This document shows, piece after piece, positions 17,421-27,110 of a stretch of DNA of 64,000 nucleotides. Position numbers and translations under genes: made by a program. Location of the stretch: NCBI RefSeq assembly GCF_003112575.1, contig NZ_BEWC01000010.1, forward strand, positions 1 to 64,000, in the 5' to 3' direction. Numbering within the stretch: position 1 is the stretch's first letter; each line of letters opens with the position of its first letter. Under the pieces are notes generated by a model, which saw nothing but the letters and a program-made list of their open reading frames with translations, did no database searches and was not told where the DNA came from. Origin of the DNA: Streptomyces ardesiacus. Lineage in GTDB: Bacteria > Actinomycetota > Actinomycetes > Streptomycetales > Streptomycetaceae.

Positions 17421-18749
17421 TCAGCGGCCCGCCTCGTCCTCCACCGTGCGGTCGCGTCCCGCCAGGACGCCCACCACGATCTGCGGCACCATCAGCGCGC
17501 TCATCAGCGCGATCGGCAGTCCCCAGCCGCCACTGTGCTGGTAGAGCACGCCCACCAGGAGCGGACCCGGGATGGAGATCAGGTAGCCGGTGCTCTGCGC
17601 GAACGCGGACAACTGGGCGACGCCCGCTCCCGTCCGGGCCCGCATGCCGACCATGGTCAGCGCGAGCGGGAAGGCGCAGTTGGAGACGCCCAGCAGCAGG
17701 GCCCAGGCCCAGGCGCCGCCGACCGGGGCGAAGTACAGACCGGCGTATCCGGCGAGGCCGCACACGCCCAGGACCAGCACGATCGGGCCCTGGTGGGGCA
17801 GGCGGGTCGCCACGCGCGGGATGACGAAGGCGAGCGGCACGCCCATCACCATGATCACGGCGAGCAGCAGGCCGGCGGTGCCGGCGGACACGCCCGAGTC
17901 ACGGAAGATCTGCGCCATCCACCCCATCGTGATGTAGGCGGCGGTGGCCTGGAGGCCGAAGAAGACGGCGAGCGCCCAGGCCGTACGGCTGCGGGTGATC
18001 CGCAGCGGCGGCTGTTCCCCGGACTTCTCGGCGGACTGTCCGTTCTCCGGCCGCGGCGCGGCGGTGGAGCCCGGCGTCCTGCGGTCCCGCACGAAGGGCA
18101 GCCACGGGACGACGGCGAGCGCCGGCAGCACGGCCCAGACCGCGAGACCGGACTGCCAGTGGCCGCCCAGCGCGTTCGTCACGGGCACCGTCGCCGCGGC
18201 GGCGACGGAGGTGCCGAAGGCCAGGGCCATCGAGTACAGGCCGGTCATGGAACCGACGCGGTCGGGGAAGTAGCGCTTGACGATGACCGGCATCAGGACG
18301 TTGCTGACCGCGATGCCCATCAGCGCCAGGGCGGTGGCGGCGAGGAAGCCGCCCGTGCCGCCGGCGTACGGGCGTATCAGCAGGCCGACGGCGATGGCGG
18401 CCATGCCGGCGCAGACCACCGCGCCGGGCCCGAAGCGGCGGGCCAGCCGGGGCGCGGTGACCCCGAAGACGGCGAAGCAGAGCGGGGGCACGGAGGTGAG
18501 CAGTCCGGCGATGCTGCCGCTCATGCCGAGCCCGTCGCGGACCTCTTCCAGGAGCGCGCCCAGGCTCGTGATGGCGGGACGCAGGTTCAGCGCGGCCAGG
18601 ACGATGCCGAGGATGAGCAGCCGGGTCGTCCACGTCGTCCACGCGCGCGTGGCGGGCGCCTCGCCGGGCACCTCGCGCACACCGCTCTCCGTGTGCCGCT
18701 CGGCACGCGCCTGCGTACGTGTCTCCGTCCGCGCTTCGTCACTAGCCAT
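17421..18749 (-). CDS. CynX/NimT-type MFS transporter
   Basis: The 442-residue protein has about 12 hydrophobic segments in two halves joined by a charged loop near residues 215-250 (RDRRTPGSTAAPRPENG). The first membrane segment carries the NLRPAITSLGALL motif typical of the CynX/NimT branch, whose members move small organic ions such as cyanate or export drug-like molecules. The direction and substrate are unknown here. Several in-frame ATGs (18749, 18758, 18761) compete and none has a clear ribosome site; I use the innermost. A divergent FCD-type GntR regulator and an intervening perfect inverted repeat suggest ligand-controlled expression. Confidence 0.87.
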   Translation of the reverse strand: MASDEARTETRTQARAERHTESGVREVPGEAPATRAWTTWTTRLLILGIVLAALNLRPAITSLGALLEEVRDGLGMSGSIAGLLTSVPPLCFAVFGVTAPRLARRFGPGAVVCAGMAAIAVGLLIRPYAGGTGGFLAATALALMGIAVSNVLMPVIVKRYFPDRVGSMTGLYSMALAFGTSVAAAATVPVTNALGGHWQSGLAVWAVLPALAVVPWLPFVRDRRTPGSTAAPRPENGQSAEKSGEQPPLRITRSRTAWALAVFFGLQATAAYITMGWMAQIFRDSGVSAGTAGLLLAVIMVMGVPLAFVIPRVATRLPHQGPIVLVLGVCGLAGYAGLYFAPVGGAWAWALLLGVSNCAFPLALTMVGMRARTGAGVAQLSAFAQSTGYLISIPGPLLVGVLYQHSGGWGLPIALMSALMVPQIVVGVLAGRDRTVEDEAGR

Positions 18750-18763
18750 GAGGCCCATCATAG

Positions 18764-18778
18764 AATCATGGGATGATT
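18764..18778. promoter_or_regulatory. Candidate GntR operator (perfect inverted repeat)
   Basis: AATCAT, GGG, ATGATT form a perfect 6-bp inverted repeat in the 70-bp gap between the MFS gene and the divergent GntR gene. FCD-subfamily GntR proteins usually bind short palindromes of this size near their own promoter. It nearly abuts the MFS start codons, so binding would block that transcript. Confidence 0.55.
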
Positions 18779-18819
18779 GGTTGTCCACTCGCTCGTCCAC
18801 CCGTGTGCGAAGGTGAGCC

Positions 18820-19512
18820 ATGCCACTGAGCCATCCCCGTCGTTCGGCCCTGTCCGAGCAGGTCATCTCGGCGCTGCGGCAGCAGATCGCCTCGGGCGAG
18901 TGGCCGGTCGGCTCCCGCATCCCCACGGAGCCCGAACTGGTCGAGCAGCTCGGCGTCGCCCGGAACACGGTCCGTGAGGCGGTCCGCGCGCTCGCGCACA
19001 ACGGGCTGCTGGACATCCGCCAGGGCTCGGGCACGTATGTCGTGGCGACCAGCGAGCTGGCCGGCGTCATGCAGCGCCGCTTCGCCGGCGCCGAGCCCCG
19101 GCACATCGCGGAGCTGCGTTCCACGCTGGAGTCGGCCGCCGCGCGCCTGGCCGCCGAGCGGCGCACGGAGAAGGACCTCAAGCAGATCGACGCCCTGCTG
19201 CTGCGCCGGGAGGAGGCCTGGGAGTCGGGTGAGGCGGAGGCGTTCGTGGCGGCGGACGCCACCTTCCACCTGGCGGTCGTGGCCGCCTCGCACAACGACG
19301 TGCTGACCGCGATGTACGCGGACCTGAGCGAGGTGCTGCGGGACTGGCTGCGGGGCGACGTGGGCGAGGGCATGTCCCCGGCGACGCACATGGACCACGG
19401 CCGGCTGGTGGACGCGATCCGCGCGGGCGACGCGGCGACGGCGGCGGAGGAGGCCGCGGCCTATCCCTTCGTGTGCCGTCCGGGGCTGCTCAATCCGCCC
19501 TCGGACGGCTGA
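18820..19512 (+). CDS. GntR-family regulator, FCD (FadR) subfamily
   Basis: The 230-residue protein has an N-terminal winged helix-turn-helix (LSEQVISALRQQIASGEWPVGSRIPTEPELVEQLGVARNTVREAV, in outline) and a C-terminal all-helical FCD ligand domain with the metal-binding pattern D-x3-H (DATFHLAV) and later H residues (MDHGRLVDAI). Such regulators respond to carboxylates and usually control the neighbouring transporter or catabolic gene, here the divergent MFS gene. The ATG follows GAAGGTGAG. Confidence 0.92.
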   Translation: MPLSHPRRSALSEQVISALRQQIASGEWPVGSRIPTEPELVEQLGVARNTVREAVRALAHNGLLDIRQGSGTYVVATSELAGVMQRRFAGAEPRHIAELRSTLESAAARLAAERRTEKDLKQIDALLLRREEAWESGEAEAFVAADATFHLAVVAASHNDVLTAMYADLSEVLRDWLRGDVGEGMSPATHMDHGRLVDAIRAGDAATAAEEAAAYPFVCRPGLLNPPSDG

Positions 19513-19564
19513 CCCGCGCCCGGCCCGAGGCGTCGCCGGACGCCTCCGCGGCACCGCGACGACG

Positions 19565-19601
19565 CGAGGGCCCGCGTCCCGCAGGGGGACGCGGGCCCTC
19601 G
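19565..19601. terminator. Bidirectional terminator between GntR and fabI
   Basis: A perfect 16-bp GC stem (19565-19580 with 19586-19601) with a 5-nt loop separates the converging GntR and fabI genes. Confidence 0.85.
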
Positions 19602-19629
19602 GCGAGGTGTCCGGTGGCGAGGTGTCCGG

Positions 19630-20397
19630 TCAGGCGCCGATGGCGTGCAGACCGCCGTCGACGTGGACGATCTCGCCCGTGGTCTTCGGGAACCAGTCGC
19701 TCAGCAGCGCGACGATGCCGCGGCCGGCCGGCTCCGGGTCCTTCAGATCCCACTCCAGCGGGGAACGGCTGTCCCACACGGAGGCGAGCTCCGAGAAGCC
19801 CGGGATGGACTTGGCGGCCATGGAGCCGATCGGGCCCGCCGAGACCAGGTTGCAGCGGATGTTCTGCTTGCCCAGCTCACGGGCCATGTAGCGGCTGGTG
19901 GCCTCCAGCGCGGCCTTGGCCGGGCCCATCCAGTCGTACTGCGGCCAGGCGTACTGGGCGTCGAAGGTGAGGCCGACGACCGAGCCGCCGTTCTGCATCA
20001 GCGGCAGGCAGGCCATGGTCAGCGACTTCAGGGAGTACGCCGAGACGTGCATGGCCGTCGCCACCGACTCGAACGGCGTGTTCAGGAAGTTGCCGCCGAG
20101 CGCGTCCTGGGGGGCGAAGCCGATGGAGTGCACGACGCCGTCCAGGCCGCCCAGCTCCTCGCCCACGACGTCGGCGAGCCGGGCGAGGTGCTCGTCGTTG
20201 GTGACGTCCAGCTCGATGACCTTGGTGGGCTTGGGCAGCTTCCGGGCGATGCGCTCGGTCAGGGTGGGCCGCGGGAACGCGGTCAGGATGATCTCGGCAC
20301 CCTGCTCCTGGGCCAGCTTCGCGGCGTGGAAGGCGATGGAGGACTCCATCAGCACACCGGTGATCAGGACGCGCTTGCCCTCGAGAATTCCGCTCAT
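19630..20397 (-). CDS. fabI: Enoyl-[acyl-carrier-protein] reductase (NADH), InhA/FabI type
   Basis: This is the last reduction of each type II fatty-acid elongation cycle. The 255-residue protein has the divergent SDR cofactor motif of FabI/InhA (LITGVLMESSIAFHAAK), the SIGFAP stretch, and the Tyr-x6-Lys active site as YDWMGPAKAALEA. It more closely resembles mycobacterial InhA than E. coli FabI. It sits 5 nt downstream of fabG, so the two reductases of the cycle are cotranscribed. ATG start at 20397. Confidence 0.95.
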   Translation of the reverse strand: MSGILEGKRVLITGVLMESSIAFHAAKLAQEQGAEIILTAFPRPTLTERIARKLPKPTKVIELDVTNDEHLARLADVVGEELGGLDGVVHSIGFAPQDALGGNFLNTPFESVATAMHVSAYSLKSLTMACLPLMQNGGSVVGLTFDAQYAWPQYDWMGPAKAALEATSRYMARELGKQNIRCNLVSAGPIGSMAAKSIPGFSELASVWDSRSPLEWDLKDPEPAGRGIVALLSDWFPKTTGEIVHVDGGLHAIGA

Positions 20398-20402
20398 GGT
20401 GA

Positions 20403-21107
20403 TCAGTGACCCATTCCCAGTCCGCCGTCAACGGGGATGACGGCTCCAGTGATGTACGAAGCCTCGTCCGAGGCGAGGAACCGCACCGTCGCGGCGATCT
20501 CCTCCGGCCGCGCGTACCGCCCCAGCGGCACCTGCGACACGATGTTGGCCCGCTGCTCGTCGGTGAGCACCTTGGTCATGTCGGTGTCGACGAAGCCGGG
20601 CGCCACGACGTTGAAGGTGATGTTGCGCGACCCCAGCTCACGGGCGAGGGAGCGCGCGAAGCCGACCAGACCGGCCTTGGAGGCGGCGTAGTTCGCCTGC
20701 CCCGCCGAGCCGAGCAGCCCGACCACGGACGAGATGAGCACGACGCGGCCCTTCTTGGCGCGCAGCATGGCGCGGTTGGCGCGCTTGACGACGCGGAAGG
20801 TGCCGGTGAGGTTGGTCTCGACGACGGAGGTGAAGTCCTCCTCCGACATGCGCATCAGGAGCTGGTCCTTGGTGACGCCGGCGTTGGCGACCAGGACCTC
20901 GACGGGACCGTGGGTCTCCTCGATCTCCTTGTAGGCCTGCTCCACCTGCTCGCTGTCGGTGATGTCGCACTTGACGGCCAGGAAGCCCTCCGGCGGCTCT
21001 CCCGAGCGGTACGTGATCGCGACCTTGTCGCCGGCGTCGGCGAAAGCGCGGGCGATGGCGAGGCCGATGCCCCGGTTTCCTCCGGTGACGAGAACCGAGC
21101 GGCTCAA
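20403..21107 (-). CDS. fabG: 3-oxoacyl-[acyl-carrier-protein] reductase (FabG/MabA type)
   Basis: This NADPH-dependent ketoreductase of type II fatty-acid synthesis has 234 residues, with cofactor motif TGGNRGIG, NAG (VANAGVTKDQ), catalytic Ser in ISSVVGLLG, and YAASK. It starts at TTG 21107, supported by AAAGGGTGA at good spacing. It is the first gene of the fabG-fabI pair, equivalent to mabA-inhA in mycobacteria. Confidence 0.93.
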   Translation of the reverse strand: MSRSVLVTGGNRGIGLAIARAFADAGDKVAITYRSGEPPEGFLAVKCDITDSEQVEQAYKEIEETHGPVEVLVANAGVTKDQLLMRMSEEDFTSVVETNLTGTFRVVKRANRAMLRAKKGRVVLISSVVGLLGSAGQANYAASKAGLVGFARSLARELGSRNITFNVVAPGFVDTDMTKVLTDEQRANIVSQVPLGRYARPEEIAATVRFLASDEASYITGAVIPVDGGLGMGH

Positions 21108-21383
21108 CGGATCACCCTTTCCCTAACGGTCGTTCCACCCGCCCGGGCACCCGTACGGCGGACGGAGACGGCAGGCGGCTTCCTCGAAAACCTATCGGTC
21201 CCCGGCCTCCCCCAGAGACTCGGGCACCCACAGTGGCTTACGGGGCTGTCTGTCGGATCCCTACAGAACCGGTGCCGGGCGCGGCGGGAAAGGTGTGGTC
21301 GCCGGACCGCCGACGCGACATGATGCGGCCCAGCCCCCGGTGTCGCGGCAGACGACCGGTCACGTCGACAGAAAGAGACACAG

Positions 21384-22907
21384 GTGCCCCACCGCATCGA
21401 CGAAGCCTTCACGGCACTCCCCCTACGCGCCCTCGCCGACGCCGCGCTCGCCCGTGCGCGTGCCCTCGGCGCGGAGCACGCCGACTTCCGCCTGGAGCGG
21501 GTGCGCAGCGCCTCCTGGCGGCTCAGGGACGCCAAGCCCGCCGGGTCCTCGGACACCACCGACCTCGGGTACGCGGTACGGGTGGTCCACGGCGGTACGT
21601 GGGGCTTCGCGTCCGGTGTGGACCTCACCCTGGACGCCGCCGCCAGGGTCGCCTCGCAGGCGGTGGCGATGGCGAAGCTGTCGGCGCAGGTGATCAGGGC
21701 CGCCGGGTCGGACGAGCGGGTCGAGCTGGCCGGTGAGCCCGTGCACGCCGACCGGACCTGGGTCTCGGCGTACGACATCGACCCCTTCGGCGTGCCCGGC
21801 GCGGAGAAGTCGGCGCTGCTGGCCGACTGGAGCGCGCGGCTGCTGGCCGCCGACGGGGTCGACCACGTGGACGCCTCGCTGCTCACCGTGCACGAGAACA
21901 AGTTCTACGCCGACACCGCCGGGACCGTGACGACGCAGCAGCGGGTGCGGCTGCACCCGGTGCTGACCGCGGTCTCCGTGGACGACTCCAGCGGTGAGTT
22001 CGACTCCATGCGCACGCTGGCGCCGCCGGCGGGGCGCGGCTGGGAGTACCTGACCGGGACCGGCTGGGACTGGGACGCGGAGCTGGCCGAGATCCCGGAG
22101 CTGCTGGCGGAGAAGATGCGCGCGCCGAGCGTCGAGGCCGGGCTCTACGACCTGGTCGTCGACCCGTCCAACCTGTGGCTGACCATCCACGAGTCCATCG
22201 GCCACGCCACCGAACTGGACCGCGCCCTCGGCTACGAGGCGGCCTACGCCGGCACCTCCTTCGCCACCTTCGACCAGCTCGGCAAGCTGCGTTACGGCTC
22301 CGAGCTGATGAACGTCACCGGCGACCGCACCGCCGAGCACGGGCTGGCGACGGTCGGGTACGACGACGAGGGGGTCGAGGGCCAGTCCTGGGACCTGGTG
22401 AAGGACGGCACGCTGGTGGGCTACCAGCTGGACCGGCGGATCGCGAGGCTCACCGGGTTCGAGCGGTCCAACGGGTGCGCCTACGCCGACTCCCCCGCCC
22501 ACGTGCCGGTCCAGCGCATGGCCAACGTGTCGCTGCGGCCGGATCCCGGCGGGTTGTCGACCGAGGACCTGATCGGCGGCGTCGACCGCGGGATCTACGT
22601 CGTCGGGGACCGGTCCTGGTCCATCGACATGCAGCGCTACAACTTCCAGTTCACCGGTCAGCGGTTCTTCCGGATCGAGAACGGGCGGCTCGCCGGGCAG
22701 CTGCGGGACGTGGCGTACCAGGCGACGACCACCGACTTCTGGGGGTCCATGGCCGCCGTGGGCGGTCCGCAGACCTACGTCCTGGGCGGTGCCTTCAACT
22801 GCGGCAAGGCCCAGCCGGGCCAGGTCGCGGCCGTGTCGCACGGCTGCCCGTCCGCCCTGTTCAAGGGCGTCAACATCCTCAACACGACGCAGGAGGCCGG
22901 TCGATGA
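21384..22907 (+). CDS. tldD: TldD metalloprotease subunit
   Basis: The 507-residue protein belongs to the TldD/PmbA family. The zinc-binding HESIGH motif is near residue 269 (HExxxH form), with a downstream Cys ligand in the FNCGKAQPGQ segment. In E. coli, TldD and TldE form a heterodimer that degrades unfolded peptides and trims modified peptides such as microcin B17. The start is GTG 21384. Its stop overlaps the next gene's ATG (ATGA), consistent with equimolar production of the two subunits. Confidence 0.93.
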   Translation: MPHRIDEAFTALPLRALADAALARARALGAEHADFRLERVRSASWRLRDAKPAGSSDTTDLGYAVRVVHGGTWGFASGVDLTLDAAARVASQAVAMAKLSAQVIRAAGSDERVELAGEPVHADRTWVSAYDIDPFGVPGAEKSALLADWSARLLAADGVDHVDASLLTVHENKFYADTAGTVTTQQRVRLHPVLTAVSVDDSSGEFDSMRTLAPPAGRGWEYLTGTGWDWDAELAEIPELLAEKMRAPSVEAGLYDLVVDPSNLWLTIHESIGHATELDRALGYEAAYAGTSFATFDQLGKLRYGSELMNVTGDRTAEHGLATVGYDDEGVEGQSWDLVKDGTLVGYQLDRRIARLTGFERSNGCAYADSPAHVPVQRMANVSLRPDPGGLSTEDLIGGVDRGIYVVGDRSWSIDMQRYNFQFTGQRFFRIENGRLAGQLRDVAYQATTTDFWGSMAAVGGPQTYVLGGAFNCGKAQPGQVAAVSHGCPSALFKGVNILNTTQEAGR

Positions 22908-24298
22908 GCGTCCGCAGCAGCAAGCCGCACGAGATCGTCGAGCGGGCGCTGGAGCTGTCCCGGGCGGACGGGTGCGTGGTCATCGCCGACGAGGAGTCCA
23001 CCGCCAACCTGCGCTGGGCGGGCAACGCGCTCACCACCAACGGCGTCACACGCGGGCGCACGCTGACGGTCGTCGCCACGGTCGACGGGCGTCAGGGCAC
23101 GGCGTCCGGGGTCGTCTCGCGCTCGGCGGTGACCCTGGACGAGCTGGAGCCCCTGGTGCGCGCCGCCGAGGCCGCCGCGCGGGGTGCCGGTCCCGCCGAG
23201 GACGCGCAGCCGCTGGTCACGGGCGGGGCGGTGGCGCCGGACTTCACCGACGCGCCCGCCGAGACCTCGTCGGCGGTGTTCGCCGACTTCGCGCCGGCGC
23301 TCGGGGAGGCGTTCGCCCGCGCGCGGGCGGGCGGGCGGGAGCTGTACGGGTTCGCGAACCACGAGATGACCTCGACGTACGTCGGCACGTCGACGGGCCT
23401 CAGGCTGCGGCACGACCAGCCGAACGGGACCCTGGAGCTGAACGCCAAGTCGCCGGACCGGACCCGGTCGGCGTGGGCGGGGCGGGCCACGCGGGACTTC
23501 AAGGACGTCGACCCGGCGGCGCTCGACGCCGAGCTGGCCGTACGGCTCGGCTGGGCCGGGCGGCGGGTGGAACTGCCCGCCGGGCGGTACGAGACGCTGC
23601 TGCCGCCCACCGCGGTCGCGGACCTGCTGATCTACCAGTACTGGTCGGCCTCCGGGCGGGACGCGGTCGAGGGGCGCACGGTGTTCTCCAAGCCCGGCGG
23701 CACCCGGCTCGGCGAGCGGCTCGGCGCGCTGCCGCTGACCCTGCGCAGCGACCCGCACGAGCCGGGCCTGGAGAGCGCGCCGTTCGTGGTCGCGCACTCC
23801 TCGGGCGGCGACCAGTCGGTGTTCGACAACGGGCTCCCGGTGGGGGCGACCGACTGGATCCGGGAGGGCGAGCTGCACCGGCTGACGACCACCCGGCACA
23901 GCGCGGGTCTGACGGGCCTGCCGGTCGTGCCCGCGATCGGCAACCTGATCCTGGACGGCGGCGATCCCGGACTGTCCCTGGACGAGATGGTCGCGGGCAC
24001 CGAGCGCGGGCTGCTGCTGACCTGCCTCTGGTACATCCGGGAGGTCGACCCGGCGACGCTGCTGCTGACCGGGCTGACCCGGGACGGCGTCTACCTCGTC
24101 GAGCACGGCGAGGTGGTCGGTGAGGTGAACAACTTCCGGTTCAACGAGTCGCCGGTGGATCTGCTGGGGCGGGCCTCGCAGGCGGGGCGCACGGAGAAGA
24201 CGCTGCCCAGGGAGTGGGGCGACTGGTTCACCAGGGCCGCGATGCCGGCGCTGCGGGTCCCCGATTTCAATATGAGCTCGGTCAGTCAGGGCGTATAA
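22904..24298 (+). CDS. tldE: TldE/PmbA partner subunit of the TldD protease
   Basis: The 464-residue member of the TldD/PmbA family lacks the HExxxH motif, as TldE proteins do; it shapes the chamber of the TldD-TldE heterodimer. Family sequence includes [26 protein letters not shown] and the C-terminal [27 protein letters not shown] region (in part). The ATG overlaps the tldD stop by 4 nt and follows GGAGG. A GC hairpin follows the gene, before tyrS. Confidence 0.92.
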   Translation: MSVRSSKPHEIVERALELSRADGCVVIADEESTANLRWAGNALTTNGVTRGRTLTVVATVDGRQGTASGVVSRSAVTLDELEPLVRAAEAAARGAGPAEDAQPLVTGGAVAPDFTDAPAETSSAVFADFAPALGEAFARARAGGRELYGFANHEMTSTYVGTSTGLRLRHDQPNGTLELNAKSPDRTRSAWAGRATRDFKDVDPAALDAELAVRLGWAGRRVELPAGRYETLLPPTAVADLLIYQYWSASGRDAVEGRTVFSKPGGTRLGERLGALPLTLRSDPHEPGLESAPFVVAHSSGGDQSVFDNGLPVGATDWIREGELHRLTTTRHSAGLTGLPVVPAIGNLILDGGDPGLSLDEMVAGTERGLLLTCLWYIREVDPATLLLTGLTRDGVYLVEHGEVVGEVNNFRFNESPVDLLGRASQAGRTEKTLPREWGDWFTRAAMPALRVPDFNMSSVSQGV

Positions 24299-24305
24299 CC
24301 TCGTA

Positions 24306-24326
24306 GGCGGCCGTCACCCGGCCGCC
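24306..24326 (+). terminator. GC hairpin between tldE and tyrS
   Basis: A 7-bp stem (24306-24312 with 24320-24326), loop GTCACCC, directly follows the tldE stop. There is no T-run. It may separate tyrS expression from tldDE. Confidence 0.5.
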
Positions 24327-24371
24327 CGAAGATCATCAAGTACGTACGAGCACGTAGGAGACACGAGAACC

Positions 24372-25640
24372 GTGACGGACATCGTCGACGAGCTGAAGTG
24401 GCGCGGGCTGTTCGCCCAGTCCACCGACGAGGACGCTTTGCGCAAGGCTCTCGCGGACGGTCCCGTCACGTTCTATTGCGGTTTCGACCCGACGGCGCCG
24501 TCCCTGCACGTGGGACACCTGGTCCAGGTGCTCACCGTGCGCCGGCTCCAGCAGGCCGGTCACCGGCCGCTGGCGCTGGTCGGCGGGGCCACGGGTCAGA
24601 TCGGCGACCCGCGCCCGACCGCGGAGCGCACGCTGAACTCGCCGGAGACCGTCGCGGGCTGGGTCCGGCGGCTGCGCGGCCAGATCGAGCCGTTCCTGTC
24701 CTTCGAGGGCGAGAACGCCGCGGTGATGGTCAACAACCTCGACTGGACCGAGGGCCTGTCGGCGATCGAGTTCCTGCGGGACATCGGCAAGCACTTCCGG
24801 GTCAACAAGATGCTGACCAAGGACTCCGTCGCCCGCCGCCTGGAGTCCTCCGAGGGCATCAGCTACACGGAGTTCAGCTACCAGCTCCTCCAGGCGATGG
24901 ACTTCCTCCAGCTCTACCGGAGGTACGGCTGCACGATGCAGCAGGGCGGCAGCGACCAGTGGGGCAACCTCACGGCCGGTCTGGACCTGCTGCACCGCCT
25001 CGAGCCGGACGCCGCCGTCCACGCCTACGCGACGCCGCTGATGACCAAGGCGGACGGCACCAAGTTCGGCAAGACCGAGGGCGGCGCCGTCTGGCTCGAC
25101 CCGGAGATGACCACGCCGTACGCGTTCTACCAGTTCTGGCTGAACGTGGACGACCGGGACATCTCGACGTACATGCGCATCCTGTCCTTCCGCTCCCGCG
25201 AGGAGCTGGAGGAGCTGGAGCGGCAGACCGAGGAGCGTCCGCAGGCGCGGGCCGCGCAGCGGGCGCTGGCCGAGGAGCTGACGACGCTGGTGCACGGCGC
25301 CGGTCAGACGGCCGCCGTGATCGCCGCGTCCAAGGCCCTCTTCGGCCAGGGCGACCTGGCGGAGCTGGACGAGGCGACGCTGGCCGCGGCCCTCTCCGAG
25401 CTGCCGCACGTCCGGGTCGCCGAGCCGGCCCCGGTCGTGGACCTGCTCGCCGAGGTCGGCCTGGTGGCCAGCAAGTCCGCCGCGCGCCGCACGGTGAAGG
25501 AGGGCGGCGCGTACGTGAACAACGCCAAGGTCACCGCCGAGGACGCCGTCCCCGCCGAGGAGGACCTGCTGCACGGGCGCTGGCTGGTGCTGCGCCGCGG
25601 CAAGAAGAACCTGGCCGCGGTGGAGGTCACCGGCGCCTGA
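24372..25640 (+). CDS. tyrS: Tyrosyl-tRNA synthetase
   Basis: The 422-residue class I synthetase charges tRNA-Tyr. The HIGH motif appears as HVGHL (about residue 45), the KMSKS loop as KFGKT (about 231), and a C-terminal S4 RNA-binding domain ([20 protein letters not shown]) closes it. The start is GTG 24372, preceded by GTAGGAG. I see no T-box leader in the short upstream gap. The long terminator downstream indicates that it ends its transcript. Confidence 0.97.
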   Translation: MTDIVDELKWRGLFAQSTDEDALRKALADGPVTFYCGFDPTAPSLHVGHLVQVLTVRRLQQAGHRPLALVGGATGQIGDPRPTAERTLNSPETVAGWVRRLRGQIEPFLSFEGENAAVMVNNLDWTEGLSAIEFLRDIGKHFRVNKMLTKDSVARRLESSEGISYTEFSYQLLQAMDFLQLYRRYGCTMQQGGSDQWGNLTAGLDLLHRLEPDAAVHAYATPLMTKADGTKFGKTEGGAVWLDPEMTTPYAFYQFWLNVDDRDISTYMRILSFRSREELEELERQTEERPQARAAQRALAEELTTLVHGAGQTAAVIAASKALFGQGDLAELDEATLAAALSELPHVRVAEPAPVVDLLAEVGLVASKSAARRTVKEGGAYVNNAKVTAEDAVPAEEDLLHGRWLVLRRGKKNLAAVEVTGA

Positions 25641-25654
25641 GCGGGCGTACGCGA

Positions 25655-25700
25655 GAAGGGGCGACCCCGGCAGTCGTGCGACTGCCGGGGCCGCCCCTTC
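25655..25700. terminator. Long terminator between tyrS and GlsB-like gene
   Basis: A 21-position stem with a single mismatch (25655-25675 with 25680-25700) and a GTGC loop separates two converging genes. It is one of the strongest hairpins in the window. Confidence 0.88.
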
Positions 25701-25721
25701 GCCGTACCGGTACGGGTACGG

Positions 25722-26003
25722 TCAGGCCCGTTCCCGTCGCCTCCTGCCGCGCATCGACGTGTAGGCCGCGTCGCCGAGGCCGACCACGATGATCGCCGCG
25801 ACCAGCTGGAACAGGTGCCGCCACCAGTCGATGCCGGGTGTCGCCGCGACGCCGGCCGCGCGGGCGACGGCGTTGCCGATGATCGCGCCGATCATGCCGC
25901 AGATGGTGGTGAGCCACAGCGGCATGTGCTGCTTTCCGGGGATGATCGCCTTGGCGATCAGTCCGAGCACGAATCCCACGATGATCGCCCACAACCAGCC
26001 CAT
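25722..26003 (-). CDS. GlsB/YeaQ/YmgE-family membrane protein
   Basis: The 93-residue protein starts MGWLWAIIVGFVLGLIAK and has three hydrophobic segments plus the conserved PGKQHMPLWLTTICGMIGAIIG (in outline), the transglycosylase-associated-protein signature. Members are small inner-membrane proteins induced by stress; biochemical function is not established. The C-terminus is very basic. The ATG at 26003 is chosen because GAGGAGG precedes it; a longer frame upstream lacks support. Confidence 0.87.
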   Translation of the reverse strand: MGWLWAIIVGFVLGLIAKAIIPGKQHMPLWLTTICGMIGAIIGNAVARAAGVAATPGIDWWRHLFQLVAAIIVVGLGDAAYTSMRGRRRRERA

Positions 26004-26045
26004 GGCTGCCTCCTCGTCCGGCTCCACGCGAGCATTGCCACCAGT

Positions 26046-26117
26046 GTTCGGCCGTACCGCGTTCGGCGCATGCCGCATACGGCCGAACGGGGCACCGGCG
26101 CCTGCGCCGTACGGCGC
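26046..26117. promoter_or_regulatory. Nested inverted repeats between GlsB-like and DUF3099 genes
   Basis: An 11-bp perfect inverted repeat (26046-26056 with 26078-26088) encloses a smaller 4-bp hairpin, and a 14-nt perfect palindrome follows at 26104-26117. The region divides two divergent genes for small membrane proteins, so these are candidate operators or structured 5-prime UTR elements. Confidence 0.4.
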
Positions 26118-26263
26118 ACAGGATGCGGTCGAACCGGGGTGCCCCGGTCTCGTGGGCGGCGCGGGCGCGGCGTAACGTGGGGAGTTGTCCGGGACCGGCG
26201 TCCCCGAGCGGCCGCGGACGAGAGCGGGGCGGGGAGTCCGATGCGGGCGGATGGTGGAACCAG

Positions 26264-26662
26264 ATGCGGAAGCTGAGTACCGGTGGCAGTGCCGAGGTGT
26301 TCCGGATCACCGGGGCCCGCACGGGCCTCCAGGAGGACGTGCGCGGCCGGCAGCGCCGGTACGTCATCTCGATGGCGATCCGTACGGCGTCGGTGATCCT
26401 CGCGGTCTGCCTGTGGAACGTGGAACGGCCCGTCGCGATCGCGGCCCTGGTCCTCGGGGCGGTGCTGCCGTACATCGCGGTCGTGATCGCCAACGCCGGG
26501 CGCGAGAACGCGCCATCCTTGCCGTCGACGTTCGTGACGCCGCAGACCCCGCCGATGATCACCCCGCCGCGGGCCGGCAGGGGTGCGGCGGAATCCGTTC
26601 CGGAGGGCGCCGCGGCAGACCCGGGGCCCGGCGCGGCACGTGATGCGCCCGGCCGGTCCTGA
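26264..26662 (+). CDS. DUF3099-type small membrane protein
   Basis: The 132-residue product has the pattern I associate with DUF3099: a soluble N-terminus ending in RQRRYVISMAIRTASVILAV, two hydrophobic segments (about residues 40-85) and a disordered Pro/Gly/Ala-rich tail. Function unknown. The ATG at 26264 is used because the conserved region begins just after it; the longer frame upstream is low-complexity Arg/Gly sequence. It is divergent from the GlsB-like gene. Confidence 0.75.
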   Translation: MRKLSTGGSAEVFRITGARTGLQEDVRGRQRRYVISMAIRTASVILAVCLWNVERPVAIAALVLGAVLPYIAVVIANAGRENAPSLPSTFVTPQTPPMITPPRAGRGAAESVPEGAAADPGPGAARDAPGRS

Positions 26663-26870
26663 GCGCCGGCCCCCGCGCGGCGGCGTCGATTCCGCGCCAG
26701 ACCGAAGAACTGCTCAGATGAATTCGTGTTGTTCCGGGCTCCGCCGGGGGTGGGCCGTGACATACTTCGTACGCGCTCCGCATCCCCCGTCGGAGCGACG
26801 GACCGACGCCGGGCAGCTCCCCCCGTGGCTGCTCGGCGTCGCCATGTGTGGGGACCTGTGAGAAGAAACC

Positions 26871-27110
26871 GTGAGTGACGACACCACCCCGATCTGCTCC
26901 GCCAAGGGCTGCCGCGCAGCCGCCGTGTGGGTGCTGGCCTGGAACAACCCGAAGCTCCACACCCCGGAGCGCCGCAAGACCTGGATCGCGTGCGACGAGC
27001 ACCGGGAGTCCCTGTCCCAGTTCCTGGGGGTGCGGGGCTTCCTGAAGGACGTGGTCCCCCTCGCCGAGTGGGAGGCCCCGGAGGATTCCGGCAGGCCGGA
27101 CGGCTCCTAA
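26871..27110 (+). CDS. Small Cys/His protein, 79 aa, hypothetical
   Basis: The product contains two Cys in an N-terminal C-x4-C (ICSAKGC) and a later CDEH, a spacing that could bind a metal ion. A conserved W-rich centre (AVWVLAWNNPKLH) precedes it. I do not know its function. The start is GTG 26871 after GAGAAGAAA. Its stop overlaps the convergent moaA stop by 4 nt. Confidence 0.7.
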   Translation: MSDDTTPICSAKGCRAAAVWVLAWNNPKLHTPERRKTWIACDEHRESLSQFLGVRGFLKDVVPLAEWEAPEDSGRPDGS

